NCBI RefSeq assembly: GCF_028807635.1
Contig: NZ_JARBAX010000001.1
Span: forward strand, 3,955,501 to 4,019,500
Length of the DNA: 64,000 nucleotides
DNA from: Streptomyces spiramyceticus
Lineage (GTDB): Bacteria > Actinomycetota > Actinomycetes > Streptomycetales > Streptomycetaceae
Reading direction: 5' to 3'
The notes beneath the pieces are model-generated. The model did no database searches. It was not told the DNA's origin and saw only the letters and a program-made list of their open reading frames with translations. The translations under genes were made by a program, and so were the position numbers. Below are positions 31,396 through 40,614 of this stretch, in pieces; within the stretch, counting starts at the first letter, position 1; every line of letters starts with the position of its first letter.

Positions 31396-32256
31396 TCAGG
31401 CGACCGAGACCGAGCCCGACGCTCCTGCGGCCGCGTCCTGAGTCTGGAGCGCCTGCCGGATGCCGGCGGCGACTGCCGGGTGTACGGGCAGGGCGAGATG
31501 GCCGATTCCTGTCACTCGGACGTTCTGCACGATGAGGTCCTGGTGCGTGACGCAGGCCGTCTCCACGGGGAGCATCAACTGGTCGAGATCGCTCCAGAAG
31601 CTCACGAACCGGGTGCGGCAGCCGGGAGCCGGCCTGCGGAGCTCCTCGATCACGTCGGAGCCGGGGCGCATCTGCCGCACGATGGGGTGGGCGCTCATGG
31701 GTGGGGCCACTGTGGTGCCCGAGTGCGGGGTGCCGAGGGTGACAAGGGTGCGTACCCGGATGTCGCCGCCGAGCCTCTGCACGTAATAGCGGGCGATCAA
31801 GCCGCCGAGGCTGTGGCCGACGATGTCGACCTCGGTGTGGCCCGTACGCTCGCGGATCTCGTCGACATGGCGGGCGAGCAGCTCGGCTGCGGTGCGGATG
31901 TCGCAGGTCAGCGGTGAGTAGTTGAGCGACTCCAGGTGGCGCCAGCCGTGCCGGGCGAGGGAGCGGCGCAGCAGGACGAAGACGGACCGGTTGTCCACGA
32001 AGCCGTGGAGCAGGACGACGGGCAGGTGGTCCGGTCCGGACGTGGGCAGCCGGGAGGCTTCGGGCGGGATCGGAGCGACCGGCTCGGGGAGCGGGGCGGG
32101 GGCGTCCCGGCGCTCCTGGGCAATGCCCGACGGGTAGAGAAACAGGTGCCCGGCGAGGATCGCCAGCTCCAGGGCGGTTGCTCTCAGGAACGCGGCGGAC
32201 AGTCGTATCTGGCGCAGGCGGGGCGGAAAGAAAAAGAAGAAGGGTAAGACCCTCAT
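31396..32256 (-). CDS. Secreted or membrane-anchored alpha/beta-hydrolase (lipase)
   Basis: 286 residues from ATG 32256 (GGGAGG 6 bp upstream). An N-terminal Phe-rich hydrophobic stretch (VLPFFFFFPP) and a second one (LELAILAGHLFLYPSG) act as a signal or anchor. The hydrolase core starts PVVLLHGFVDNRSVFVLLRR. Nucleophile elbow GHSLGG holds Ser149, the acid is Asp223 or Asp225 (SFWSDLDQLM) and the base His253 (GIGHLAL). The sequence resembles class I.7/LipA-type triacylglycerol lipases (PGAP1-like). The reading frame runs open upstream for 550 codons, but nothing there is homologous. Single gene. Confidence 0.88.
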   Translation of the reverse strand: MRVLPFFFFFPPRLRQIRLSAAFLRATALELAILAGHLFLYPSGIAQERRDAPAPLPEPVAPIPPEASRLPTSGPDHLPVVLLHGFVDNRSVFVLLRRSLARHGWRHLESLNYSPLTCDIRTAAELLARHVDEIRERTGHTEVDIVGHSLGGLIARYYVQRLGGDIRVRTLVTLGTPHSGTTVAPPMSAHPIVRQMRPGSDVIEELRRPAPGCRTRFVSFWSDLDQLMLPVETACVTHQDLIVQNVRVTGIGHLALPVHPAVAAGIRQALQTQDAAAGASGSVSVA

Positions 32257-32607
32257 GGCCGACCTCCCGAACGGCACGCGGGGTGGCGGCTCTGTCCCCC
32301 GTGGGCCCTCATGGGGTGCCGGGCCGAGACGCTCAGCGGCCGTACCACCGTGCCGGGCGGCTGACGGCACGGTGGTACGGCGACCTCGTTGCGGCTCCCC
32401 TTGCGATCGCCCCCGACTGCTGCTGTTGCTGCCCTTTGTGGCAGGAGCGACGCATAGCGAACATGTCCCACGTGTGATTTCCCCCTCCCTATCCACCGTG
32501 AAACGGCCGGTTGCGGGATGCTGGAGATAACGTTCGTTCACTTCCCCGTCCTTTTCAGGTGCGGGGGCGCGTGCCAATGACGGCGCAGTCGGTACATGGA
32601 GGCAGTG
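32257..32607. other. Intergenic region between lipase and icmB
   Basis: Divergent control region. It holds a strong 16-bp hairpin (32339-32381). AT-richer sequence near 32450-32535 probably carries the icmB promoter. No gene seen. Confidence 0.6.
32339..32381. terminator. Hairpin between divergent lipase and icmB genes
   Basis: Perfect 16-bp stem GCCGTACCACCGTGCC and complement with an 11-nt loop. Its place between divergent starts suggests an insulator or a 5'-UTR structure rather than a gene end. Confidence 0.55.
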
Positions 32608-33021
32608 ATGGGTGTGACCGGGCCGATCCGCGTGGTGGTCGCCAAGCCGGGACTCGACGGGCACGATCGCGGGGCGAAGGTCATCGCGCGTGCGCTGCGC
32701 GACGCCGGTATGGAGGTCATCTACACCGGACTTCACCAGACGCCCGAGCAGATTGTGGACACCGCCATCCAGGAGGACGCCGACGCGATCGGCCTGTCCA
32801 TCCTCTCCGGCGCGCACAACACGCTCTTTGTGAAGGTCATCGAGCTGCTCAAGCAGCGCGACGCGGAGGACATCAAGGTCTTCGGCGGCGGCATCATCCC
32901 GGAGGCGGACATCGCGCCGCTGAAGGCGCAGGGTGTCGCGGAGATCTTCACGCCGGGCGCGACGACGCAGTCGATCGTCGAGTGGGTCAACAGCCACGTC
33001 CGCCAGGCGGCGCAGGCGTAG
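32608..33021 (+). CDS. icmB: Isobutyryl-CoA/methylmalonyl-CoA mutase small (cobalamin-binding) subunit
   Basis: 137 residues, the stand-alone adenosylcobalamin-binding subunit of an acyl-CoA mutase. It pairs with a large subunit encoded elsewhere to interconvert isobutyryl-CoA and n-butyryl-CoA. The base-off motif D-x-H-x2-G is seen in [12 protein letters not shown]. The Rossmann-like B12 fold continues with [31 protein letters not shown] and [11 protein letters not shown]. It ends [23 protein letters not shown] 32608 has GGAGG 5 bp upstream; ATG 32596 overlaps that RBS. The IcmB name follows small-subunit size and the Streptomyces neighbourhood. A methylmalonyl-CoA mutase partner cannot be excluded. 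Confidence 0.9.
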   Translation: MGVTGPIRVVVAKPGLDGHDRGAKVIARALRDAGMEVIYTGLHQTPEQIVDTAIQEDADAIGLSILSGAHNTLFVKVIELLKQRDAEDIKVFGGGIIPEADIAPLKAQGVAEIFTPGATTQSIVEWVNSHVRQAAQA

Positions 33022-33181
33022 GCGCCGCCGCAATACGGGGGGCCGGACACCGGAGAGGCTGGGCACCGGAGGGGCCTTGGCGTTCCTGCCCGTGGTGTCC
33101 TCGTCCCCGGGCGCAGTACTTGGGGGAGTCCGAGGACTGGGGCCCCCGCGGTGGCCCTCACGCGGCGGCAGCCGCAAAATG

Positions 33182-35029
33182 TCACCGCGGGAAGGGGCGG
33201 GGCGGGGTAGCTCCGCTTCCCGCCACGGGCTGCGGCGTCCCGTGCAGCTCCGCGAGCATCGCCGCCCTGAAGCGCAACGTGCCGACCAGCCGCTGGAACG
33301 CTTCCGACCAGTACCCACCGGCCCCGGGCGACGCGTCCTCCTGCTCGTCCGGCGTCGTCGTGAGTATTTCGAGGCGGCCCGCTTCGCCGGGGTCCAGGCA
33401 GCGCTCGGCCAGGCCCATGACCCCGCTGAAGCTCCACGGGTAACTCCCGGCGTCCCGCGCGATGTCGAGCGCGTCGACCACCGAACGGCCGAGCGGCTCC
33501 GCCCAGGGCACGGTGCAGACCCCGAGCAGCTGGAAGGCCTCGGAAAGGCCGTGCGCCGCGATGAACGCCGCCACCCACTCCGCCCGCTCCCCCTCGGGCA
33601 GCGTCGCCAGCAACTTCGAGCGCTCCGCGAGCGATGACGTGCCGGGACCGGTGTCCGGGGGTGTGGAGGGTGCGCCGAGCAGCGCCCGGGACCAGGCGGC
33701 GTCCCGCTGGCGCACCGCCGCCCGGCACCAGGCGGCGTGCAGCTCCTCCCGCCAGCCGTCGGCCACCGGCAGGGCGACGATCTCCTGCGGCGTACGGCCG
33801 CCGAGCCGGTGCGTCCACGCGGACAGCGGAGCCGACTCCACCAACTGGCCCAGCCACCATGATCGTTCGCCCCGCCCGGCCGGGGGCTTCGGCACGACGC
33901 CGTCGCGCTGCATGTCCGCATCGCATTCGTGCGGCGCCTCCACGGCGATGCGCTCGCCGCCCCTCATGCGGTCGGAGCGGTCCAGGCTGACGCACGTGGT
34001 GGCACGGGCAGCCATCCGGCCGGCCAGGGCCGAGCCGGGCAGGGCGGAGAGCAGTTCGGCGGCGGTGGAGCGCACATTGCGGCTGCGGTCGGACAGCGCC
34101 TGTTCCAGGAACGGCTCGTCCGCGTCGCAGAGGCCGGTGCGCAGCGAGTCGAGGAACATCAGGCGGTCCTCGGCCCGCTCGGTGGGCCACGTCGTGGCGA
34201 GCAGCGCGAGCGCGGCGCCCGATTCGTGCGCCCGTACGGCGGCGAGGAGGCCGACGCGCTCCGCGAACAGGCCCTCCTCCCACAGACGTCGTACGGCGGC
34301 CGCGTCTTGGGGGTCAGGCAGTGAGGCGCCGCCCGACGCACCGCGCAGGGCGAACCGCCAGTCGGCATTGAGCCCGGCCAGCCACAGTCCGCGCGGCCCG
34401 GCGAAGGTCAGGGCGTGCGGCCGCAGGTCCGTACGGGCGCGGGCGGCGTCCAGCAGTGCGGGCAGCAGGGCCGGTGGTGCCTGATGGCGGCACCGGTTGG
34501 CAGCGGCGAGCCACTGAGGGAGCAGCTCGGTGAGGTCGGGCGTCGTGCCACGACGCCCTCCGGCGCCGGCGGGCGACGCCGAACGGCCGGCCAGCAGCTG
34601 GGCGAGGCGGCGCCGGGCGGCCGGGGGCAGCTCGGGACGCGGATCGTGGGGCGCGGGCTCGGGGCGCGCGGCGGCGGGCGCGGGGAGCAGACCGGCCCTG
34701 CGCCGTACGGTCTGGTGCGCGGCGGCATCCAGCAGCGCGACCGGTGCTTCCTTGCCGGGGGCGGCGGCGGGCGGCGTCCGTCGGTCGGTGCCGAGCAGGG
34801 CCACGGTGACGAGCTCCTCCCACGCAGTAGTTTCCCAGGCGCCGGGGGCGGTGGCTGGGGCGTCAGCGGCGGTGGTGCCGGCGCTGGCGGTGCCCGCGGT
34901 TGTGGTGAGTGCGGTGGCGGTGCCTGCCGTGGCGGTGCGTGCAGCGGTGGTGGTGGCGCCTGCGGTAGTAGTGCCTGCCGTGGTGGTGCCTGCGGCGGTA
35001 GTGGCTGTCGTGCTCGTGGTGCTGGTCAT
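33182..35029 (-). CDS. DUF5691-family protein of the MoxR-VWA-SWIM locus
   Basis: 615 residues. Residues 2-65 are almost only Thr and Ala (TTTAGTTTAGATTTAART), then ATAPGAWETTAWEELVTVAL begins the conserved part (LLGTDRRTPP). The remainder is alpha-helical and Leu/Ala-rich, with HEAT-like pairs (DRLMFLDSLRTGLCDADEPF, LEQALSDRSRNVRSTAAELL). It ends EAFQRLVGTLRFRAAMLAEL. No catalytic motif is seen. The start is ATG 35029 with GGAGG, 17 bp downstream of the SWIM gene, clearly one operon. It lies beside the divergent MoxR-DUF5682-VWA operon, and such genes accompany each other, so it is likely a helical scaffold or substrate adaptor. The Thr/Ala extension is unusual and repeat-encoded. Confidence 0.82.
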   Translation of the reverse strand: MTSTTSTTATTAAGTTTAGTTTAGATTTAARTATAGTATALTTTAGTASAGTTAADAPATAPGAWETTAWEELVTVALLGTDRRTPPAAAPGKEAPVALLDAAAHQTVRRRAGLLPAPAAARPEPAPHDPRPELPPAARRRLAQLLAGRSASPAGAGGRRGTTPDLTELLPQWLAAANRCRHQAPPALLPALLDAARARTDLRPHALTFAGPRGLWLAGLNADWRFALRGASGGASLPDPQDAAAVRRLWEEGLFAERVGLLAAVRAHESGAALALLATTWPTERAEDRLMFLDSLRTGLCDADEPFLEQALSDRSRNVRSTAAELLSALPGSALAGRMAARATTCVSLDRSDRMRGGERIAVEAPHECDADMQRDGVVPKPPAGRGERSWWLGQLVESAPLSAWTHRLGGRTPQEIVALPVADGWREELHAAWCRAAVRQRDAAWSRALLGAPSTPPDTGPGTSSLAERSKLLATLPEGERAEWVAAFIAAHGLSEAFQLLGVCTVPWAEPLGRSVVDALDIARDAGSYPWSFSGVMGLAERCLDPGEAGRLEILTTTPDEQEDASPGAGGYWSEAFQRLVGTLRFRAAMLAELHGTPQPVAGSGATPPRPFPR

Positions 35030-35046
35030 CGGGGCCCTCCGTACGG

Positions 35047-36426
35047 TCAGGTGTCGATGAGCGGGACTGTTTCCGCCGAGCCTTCGGGCCAGGCCGTCAG
35101 TGGGGTGAAGCCGCGGTGGCCGCACTCGCCGAAGACCGTGACCGGGCCGCCGCCGGACAGGGCGGTGAGCTTCCACAGCCCGGGCCGGGACAGTGCCCTG
35201 GGGTCCACGGGCAGCGCCGCTCCTCCCCCAGAGCCTTCGGCCAGTTGCCAGCCGTCGCCGGACGGGACCGGTATGACGTCGCTCAGAGTCACCGGCCAGG
35301 CCTCCAGCCAGGGATCGTCCCTCAACGCCCTCCCGTAGGCGCTGAGGGCTTCGGCCGTGCCCCGGCCGGGCGGTGGCGCGTCGATTGCGACCGGGGCGCC
35401 GAACCGCTCACCGACGTCGGCCCGGAGCTGGCCCGCGCCGGGGTAGTAGGTGAGCTCGGTGTCGAGCATCAGGCCCACGGGCAGGGCGATTTCGGGTGCG
35501 CGGCCCGCGGCGCCGAAAGACAGCACCAGCGCCGTACGCCCCGATTCCTTGCCGTACAGCCATATGCGGCGCGTGACGAGCTTTCCGTCCGGGGTGTCGT
35601 ACTGCGCCAGCACCAGCCAGCGGTCCCGCACCGGCGGGCCCGCTGCGGGTGCGGTGAGGCCGACGCGCGTCCGCACGGTCGCGGCCAGCGGCTCCGGCAG
35701 CCGGTCGCGGCCCAGCCAGGCCACGTCCAGCAGGTGCAACATCGCGCACTCCTCCAGCAGCCGCACCGGCCAGCCCGGTCCCGACGCCGGTATCGCACCC
35801 AAATCCCGTACCCGAGCGGCCAGTCCTGGTGCCTGTGCATCGACCATGCGGGCGGCCGTCTCCTCCCACATCGCGTACCCCGTCTGCTCGGCGGCGGCGA
35901 GACCGCCGCGCAGCAGGTCGGTCAGTCGTTGCTCCAGCTCTGTGGCCCCCATGGTGATCCGCTCGGCCCGGCGCTCGGCCCTGCGCCTGGCCGCCTCCGG
36001 GTCGGCCGCCCCGCCGGATGTCCCCTCGCCTTCCCCGGACTTCGCGTCCGGCGAACCCGCCTTGCGCCCGGCCTTCTCGCTGCGCGCAGCCAGCCATTCA
36101 CGGGCCCAGTCGGGCACCTCCGAATCCCGCACGGTCGGATCGTCCGCAGCCCACAGCAGCAGCAGCCCCAGCGCGTGCTTGCACGGGAACTTCCGGCTCG
36201 GGCAACTGCACTTGTACGCCGGGCTGCCGCCCGCCGTATCGACCACCGTCCGATAGGGCTTGCTGCCGCTGCCCTTGCAGAGCCCCCAGACGGCTCCTGA
36301 ACCGCTGCTCCCCGCCTCCGACCACGACCCGGCCGTGCCGAGCCTGCTTCCCGTCTTGCGTGACGCATCGTCAGGAGCCAAAGCCAGCACCTGTTCCGCA
36401 GTCCAGCGCACCCCCTGCTGATTCAT
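35047..36426 (-). CDS. SWIM zinc-finger protein of the MoxR-VWA locus
   Basis: 459 residues from ATG 36426 (MNQQGVRWTAEQVLALAPDD). A SWIM zinc finger C-x-C-x6-C-x-H is seen as Cys73, Cys75, Cys82, His84 in YKCSCPSRKFPCKHALGLLL. A basic/acidic linker (about 110-150) and a region of about 300 residues without named motifs follow, ending near FGECGHRGFTPLTAWPEGSA. SWIM fingers bind DNA or proteins. E. coli YehQ is a SWIM protein in a comparable gene set. Operon partner: DUF5691, 17 bp downstream. The divergent side holds MoxR, DUF5682 and VWA genes, with a lipoprotein gene between. Confidence 0.85.
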   Translation of the reverse strand: MNQQGVRWTAEQVLALAPDDASRKTGSRLGTAGSWSEAGSSGSGAVWGLCKGSGSKPYRTVVDTAGGSPAYKCSCPSRKFPCKHALGLLLLWAADDPTVRDSEVPDWAREWLAARSEKAGRKAGSPDAKSGEGEGTSGGAADPEAARRRAERRAERITMGATELEQRLTDLLRGGLAAAEQTGYAMWEETAARMVDAQAPGLAARVRDLGAIPASGPGWPVRLLEECAMLHLLDVAWLGRDRLPEPLAATVRTRVGLTAPAAGPPVRDRWLVLAQYDTPDGKLVTRRIWLYGKESGRTALVLSFGAAGRAPEIALPVGLMLDTELTYYPGAGQLRADVGERFGAPVAIDAPPPGRGTAEALSAYGRALRDDPWLEAWPVTLSDVIPVPSGDGWQLAEGSGGGAALPVDPRALSRPGLWKLTALSGGGPVTVFGECGHRGFTPLTAWPEGSAETVPLIDT

Positions 36427-36571
36427 GGGAAAGACGCTACGGGCCACCACTGACAATGGGCTCCCACCTGCGGTTTCGCCGGGTGTAGGCGGCCGGAGTC
36501 GGCGTATCATGACTGCACTTCGCCCCCTTGACGGGCGCGAGGTCCTGAAGCTGAAAACCGGGGGGTCCCTC

Positions 36572-36976
36572 ATGAACCGCATCGTCCGCGCAGCCGTCTG
36601 CGCCACCGCCGTCACCGGCCTCGCTCTCGGCCTGGGCGCCTGCGCCACGACCGTCGACGAGGTCGACAAGGCGGTCAACGAGACGTACGAAGTCACGTAC
36701 GAGGTCACGGGCAAGAGCGTCGAATCCATCGAGTACACGGGCGGCGAGGGCACGGCCATGAACCCGAAGATGGAGTCGGCCAAGAAGCCCACGCTGCCGT
36801 GGAAGAAGACGGTCACGCTCCGCGGCATCATGGCGCCCGCCGTCTCGCCGATCAGCATCGACGGCTCGGCCGATCTGACCTGCAAGGTCATCTACAAGGG
36901 CGAGACGATCAAGGAAGCGAAGGGCGAGAAGGCCATGGTCGGTGGCTGCGTCGCGGTCTCGCCGATCGCGAAGTAA
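36572..36976 (+). CDS. MmpS-like lipoprotein
   Basis: 134 residues. Signal peptide with lipobox LGLGAC (Cys24 lipidated), then DEVDKAVNETYEVTYEVTGK, SVESIEYTGGEGTAMN, LPWKKTVTLRGIMAPAVSP and DLTCKVIYKGETIKEAKGEK, ending GGCVAVSPIAK. This is the beta-sandwich of MmpS-type proteins, which in mycobacteria assist MmpL exporters. No MmpL gene is visible here. The gene stands between the two arms of the SWIM/MoxR locus, 103 bp upstream of moxR on the same strand, and could be read into it. Whether this is functional or accidental is unclear. Confidence 0.75.
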   Translation: MNRIVRAAVCATAVTGLALGLGACATTVDEVDKAVNETYEVTYEVTGKSVESIEYTGGEGTAMNPKMESAKKPTLPWKKTVTLRGIMAPAVSPISIDGSADLTCKVIYKGETIKEAKGEKAMVGGCVAVSPIAK

Positions 36977-37078
36977 CCTCCGGGCTCTGCCATTTGGGCC
37001 CTGACCTGCGATGACGGTCGATTGTCAGTGGCGTGGTGCACGGTGGATCCCACATCCGGGAAATCTGGAGGGGGATCC

Positions 37079-38227
37079 ATGACCGTGCCCGAAATCAAGC
37101 CCGTCGACGGTGTCGCCAGTACCGGCAGCGCCGCCGGTGCGGACAGCGTCGAGGCCCTGCGGCCGCACGCCGAGGACGCGTTCGCCGACGAGCTCAAGGC
37201 GCTGGCCGCGGCCGACGACCGGGCGCGGCCCGCCAGATGGCAGTTGTCGCCGTGGGCCGTCGCCACGTACCTGCTCGGCGGGACACTGACCGACGGCACG
37301 GTGATCACGCCCAAGTACGTGGGCCCGCGCCGGATCGTCGAAGTCGCCGTCACCACGCTCGCCACCGACCGGGCCCTGCTGCTGCTCGGCGTCCCCGGCA
37401 CCGCGAAGACCTGGGTCTCCGAGCACCTCGCCGCCGCCGTCAGCGGCGACTCCACGCTGCTCGTGCAGGGCACCGCCGGTACGCCCGAGGAAGCCATTCG
37501 CTACGGCTGGAACTACGCCCGGCTGCTCGCGCACGGACCGAGCCGCGACGCCCTCGTGCCCAGCCCCGTCATGCGGGCCATGGCCGACGGCATGACAGCG
37601 CGGGTCGAAGAGCTCACCCGCATCCCGGCCGACGTGCAGGACACCCTGATCACGATCTTGTCGGAAAAGACGCTGCCCATCCCCGAGTTGGGGCAGGAGC
37701 AGCAGGCAGTACGCGGTTTCAATCTCATCGCCACCGCCAATGACCGCGACCGGGGGGTCAACGACCTCTCCAGCGCTCTGCGCCGGCGCTTCAACACGGT
37801 CGTCCTGCCGCTGCCCGCGACGGCCGACGCGGAGGTCGACATCGTGTCGCGCCGCGTCGACCAGATCGGGCGCTCCCTCGATCTGCCGGCCGCGCCCGAC
37901 GGCTTCGACGAGATCCGGCGTGTGGTCACCGTCTTCCGCGAGCTGCGGGACGGCGTCACGGCCGACGGGCGTACGAAGGTCAAGTCCCCTTCGGGCACGC
38001 TTTCCACGGCGGAGGCGATCTCCGTCGTCACCGGCGGCCTCGCCCTCGCCGCGCACTTCGGGGACGGCGTCCTGCGCTCCGGCGACGTCGCGGCCGGGAT
38101 TCTTGGTGCGGTGGTGCGCGACCCGGCGGCGGACCGCGTCATCTGGCAGGAGTACCTGGAGACGGTCGTCCGCGAGCGTGACGGCTGGAAGGACTTCTAC
38201 CGCGCCTGCCGGGAGGTCTCGGGATGA
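37079..38227 (+). CDS. MoxR-type AAA+ ATPase (YehL-like)
   Basis: 382 residues from ATG 37079 with GGAGGGG upstream. Walker A GVPGTAKT at 104-111. The Walker B region reads ARVEELTRIPADVQDTLITI, with Glu-Glu in place of the usual Asp-Glu. Sensor 1 is LIATANDRDRGVNDLSSALR and the arginine-finger region RRRFNTVVLPLP. This variant resembles E. coli YehL rather than RavA. MoxR ATPases work with VWA proteins to remodel or insert cofactors into protein complexes. The DUF5682 gene overlaps its stop by 4 bp (ATGA), and VWA follows in the same way, so the three are strictly coupled. Confidence 0.92.
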   Translation: MTVPEIKPVDGVASTGSAAGADSVEALRPHAEDAFADELKALAAADDRARPARWQLSPWAVATYLLGGTLTDGTVITPKYVGPRRIVEVAVTTLATDRALLLLGVPGTAKTWVSEHLAAAVSGDSTLLVQGTAGTPEEAIRYGWNYARLLAHGPSRDALVPSPVMRAMADGMTARVEELTRIPADVQDTLITILSEKTLPIPELGQEQQAVRGFNLIATANDRDRGVNDLSSALRRRFNTVVLPLPATADAEVDIVSRRVDQIGRSLDLPAAPDGFDEIRRVVTVFRELRDGVTADGRTKVKSPSGTLSTAEAISVVTGGLALAAHFGDGVLRSGDVAAGILGAVVRDPAADRVIWQEYLETVVRERDGWKDFYRACREVSG

Positions 38228-40614
38228 CGGGTGGCCCTCTGCTGCTGGGCGTGCGCCACCACGGGCCCGGTTCGGCCCGCGCGGTGCGGGGCGCGCTCGA
38301 CGCGGCGCGGCCCCGCGCCGTACTGATCGAGGGACCGCCCGAGGGCGACGCGCTGCTGGCGCTGGCGGCGGACGATGCGATGCGCCCGCCCGTGGCCCTG
38401 CTGGCGCATGTCACGGACGACCCGGGGCGGGCCGCGTTCTGGCCGCTGGCCGAGTTCTCCCCGGAGTGGGTCGCGATCCGCTGGGCGCTGGGGCACGACG
38501 TCCCGGTGCGTTTCATGGACCTTCCGGCGGCGCACTCGCTGGCGCTCGCGGAGGAGACGGGGGACTCGGCCGAAGCCGACGCCGGCTCGGGGGAGGATCC
38601 GGCGATCGATCCCCTTGCGGTGCTCGCGGAGGCCGCTGGGTACGACGACCCGGAGCGGTGGTGGGAGGACGTCGTCGAGCACCGCGGGGGCGGCGTGGGA
38701 GGCGGCGATCCGTTCGCGCCCTTCGGTGCGCTCGCCGAGGCCATGGGCGCGCTGCGTGAGATGCACGGCGACGGCGGGCACCCCCGCGACCGTGTGCGCG
38801 AGGCGTACATGCGCCTCCAACTCCGCTCCGCACGCAGGGAGTACGGCGCCGACATCGCGGTCGTCTGCGGTGCCTGGCACGTGCCCGCGCTCGGTGACAA
38901 GGTCGCCACCGCCACGGCGGACCGGGCGATGCTCAAGGGCCTGCCCAAGGTCAAGGCCGAGATGACCTGGGTGCCCTGGACCCACCGCAGGCTCGCCCGA
39001 CGCAGCGGATACGGCGCGGGCATCGACTCGCCCGGCTGGTACGGGCACCTCTTCGGCGCTCCTGACCGGCCCGTCGAGCGCTGGATGACCAAGGTCGCCG
39101 GGCTCCTGCGGGACGAGGACCGGATGGTCTCCTCCGCCCATGTCATCGAAGCCGTCCGGCTCGCCGAAACCCTCGCCGCCATGCGCGGCCGCCCCCTCGC
39201 GGGCCTGACCGAGACGACCGACGCCGTCCGCGCGGTGATGTGCGAGGGCTCCGACGTCCCGCTCGCGCTCGTACGCGACCGGCTCGTCGTGGGAGACGTA
39301 CTCGGCGAGGTCCCGGACGCGGCGCCCGCCGTGCCGTTGCAGCGCGACCTGACCAGGTCGCAGCGCAGCCTGCGACTCAAAGCTGAGGCGCAGGACCGCG
39401 AGTTGGAACTCGACCTGCGCAGGGACACCGACGCGGCCCGCAGCCGACTGCTGCACCGGCTGCGGCTCCTGTCCATCGGCTGGGGCGAGCCCGCGGCGTC
39501 GCGCGGGAGTACGGGTACGTTCCGGGAGAGCTGGCGGCTGCGCTGGGAGCCGGAGCTGTCGGTGCGGGTCGCGGAGGCCGGGGTGTGGGGCACCACCGTG
39601 CTCTCCGCCGCCACTGCCAAGGCCGAAACACAGGCTGCCTCGGCCACAGCACTCGCCGATGTCACCGCTCTCGCCGAGCGGTGCCTCCTGGCCGAACTGC
39701 CCGACGCCCTCCCGGTGGTGATGCGGGCCCTGGCCGACCGCGCCGCGCTGGACGCGGATGTCGGCCACCTCGCCCAGGCGCTGCCCGCCCTCGCCCGGTC
39801 CCTGCGGTACGGCGACGTGCGCGGCACGGACACGGCCGCGCTCGGTGAGGTGGCGGCGGGGCTGGCCGAGCGGATCTGCGTAGGGCTGCCGCCCGCCTGT
39901 ACGGGACTCGACGCGGACGGCGCGGCAGAGATGCGCCGCCATGTCGACGCGGTCCACACAGCGATCGGTCTCCTGGCGGAGACGACGGCGGGCGACGATG
40001 CCGACCTGCGCGGGCGTTGGGCGGGCGTGCTGCGCAAGCTGGCCGCGCGGGAAACCGTGGGCGGGGTGATACGCGGGCGGGCCGTGCGGTTGCTGCTGGA
40101 CGACGGGCGGCTCGGGGAGGACGAAGCAGCGCGCTTCATGGGGCTCGCCCTTTCCCCGGGCACGCTGCCGGCCGACGCCGCGGCTTGGGTCGAGGGCTTC
40201 GTCGGCGGAGCGGCGGGCGGCGGAATGCTCCTCGTGCACGACGAGCGGCTGCTGGGTCTGGTCGACGCCTGGCTCACCGGCGTGTCCGACGACGCCTTCA
40301 TCGACGTACTGCCGCTGCTGCGCCGCACGTTCTCGGCGTACGAGCCGGGAGTACGGCGGACTTTGGGCGAACTGGTCAGACGCGGCCCGTCGGCCGAACG
40401 CCAGGCGAGATCGGAGGCCGGCGCACCCGGTTTCGGCCCGGGGCTCGACGAGGAGCGCGCGGACGCTGTGGTGCCGGTGCTGCGGCTGTTGCTGGGCGAC
40501 ACGGATGGCGAGGGCGAGGTGACGGGCGAGGCGGTGGCGCGCGAGGTGGCGGGCGACGGGGTGAGTGACGTGGTGGATGACCTGGTGGACGACCTGGCGG
40601 GGGAGGCCCGATGA
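38224..40614 (+). CDS. DUF5682-family protein (YehM-like), possible Tiki/TraB-type hydrolase domain
   Basis: 796 residues. N-terminal signatures LLGVRHHGPGS (Arg11-His12-His13), VLIEGPPEGD (36-42) and VVCGAWHVPAL (His219) match in order the G-x2-H, E-G and GxxH motifs of the TraB/ChaN/EreA (Tiki) superfamily. I infer a metal-dependent hydrolase-like head of about 270 residues. The remaining 500 residues are helical and Ala/Leu/Arg-rich with no motif, ending in an acidic Glu/Asp/Val repeat. It corresponds in position to E. coli YehM between an AAA+ and a VWA gene. Start ATG overlaps moxR by 4 bp and its stop overlaps the VWA start by 4 bp. Function untested as far as I know. Confidence 0.8.
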   Translation: MTGGPLLLGVRHHGPGSARAVRGALDAARPRAVLIEGPPEGDALLALAADDAMRPPVALLAHVTDDPGRAAFWPLAEFSPEWVAIRWALGHDVPVRFMDLPAAHSLALAEETGDSAEADAGSGEDPAIDPLAVLAEAAGYDDPERWWEDVVEHRGGGVGGGDPFAPFGALAEAMGALREMHGDGGHPRDRVREAYMRLQLRSARREYGADIAVVCGAWHVPALGDKVATATADRAMLKGLPKVKAEMTWVPWTHRRLARRSGYGAGIDSPGWYGHLFGAPDRPVERWMTKVAGLLRDEDRMVSSAHVIEAVRLAETLAAMRGRPLAGLTETTDAVRAVMCEGSDVPLALVRDRLVVGDVLGEVPDAAPAVPLQRDLTRSQRSLRLKAEAQDRELELDLRRDTDAARSRLLHRLRLLSIGWGEPAASRGSTGTFRESWRLRWEPELSVRVAEAGVWGTTVLSAATAKAETQAASATALADVTALAERCLLAELPDALPVVMRALADRAALDADVGHLAQALPALARSLRYGDVRGTDTAALGEVAAGLAERICVGLPPACTGLDADGAAEMRRHVDAVHTAIGLLAETTAGDDADLRGRWAGVLRKLAARETVGGVIRGRAVRLLLDDGRLGEDEAARFMGLALSPGTLPADAAAWVEGFVGGAAGGGMLLVHDERLLGLVDAWLTGVSDDAFIDVLPLLRRTFSAYEPGVRRTLGELVRRGPSAERQARSEAGAPGFGPGLDEERADAVVPVLRLLLGDTDGEGEVTGEAVAREVAGDGVSDVVDDLVDDLAGEAR

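Noticed and set aside
32257..33921. Upstream extension of the lipase frame
   Set aside because: It is antisense to icmB; the signal sequence and RBS mark ATG 32256.
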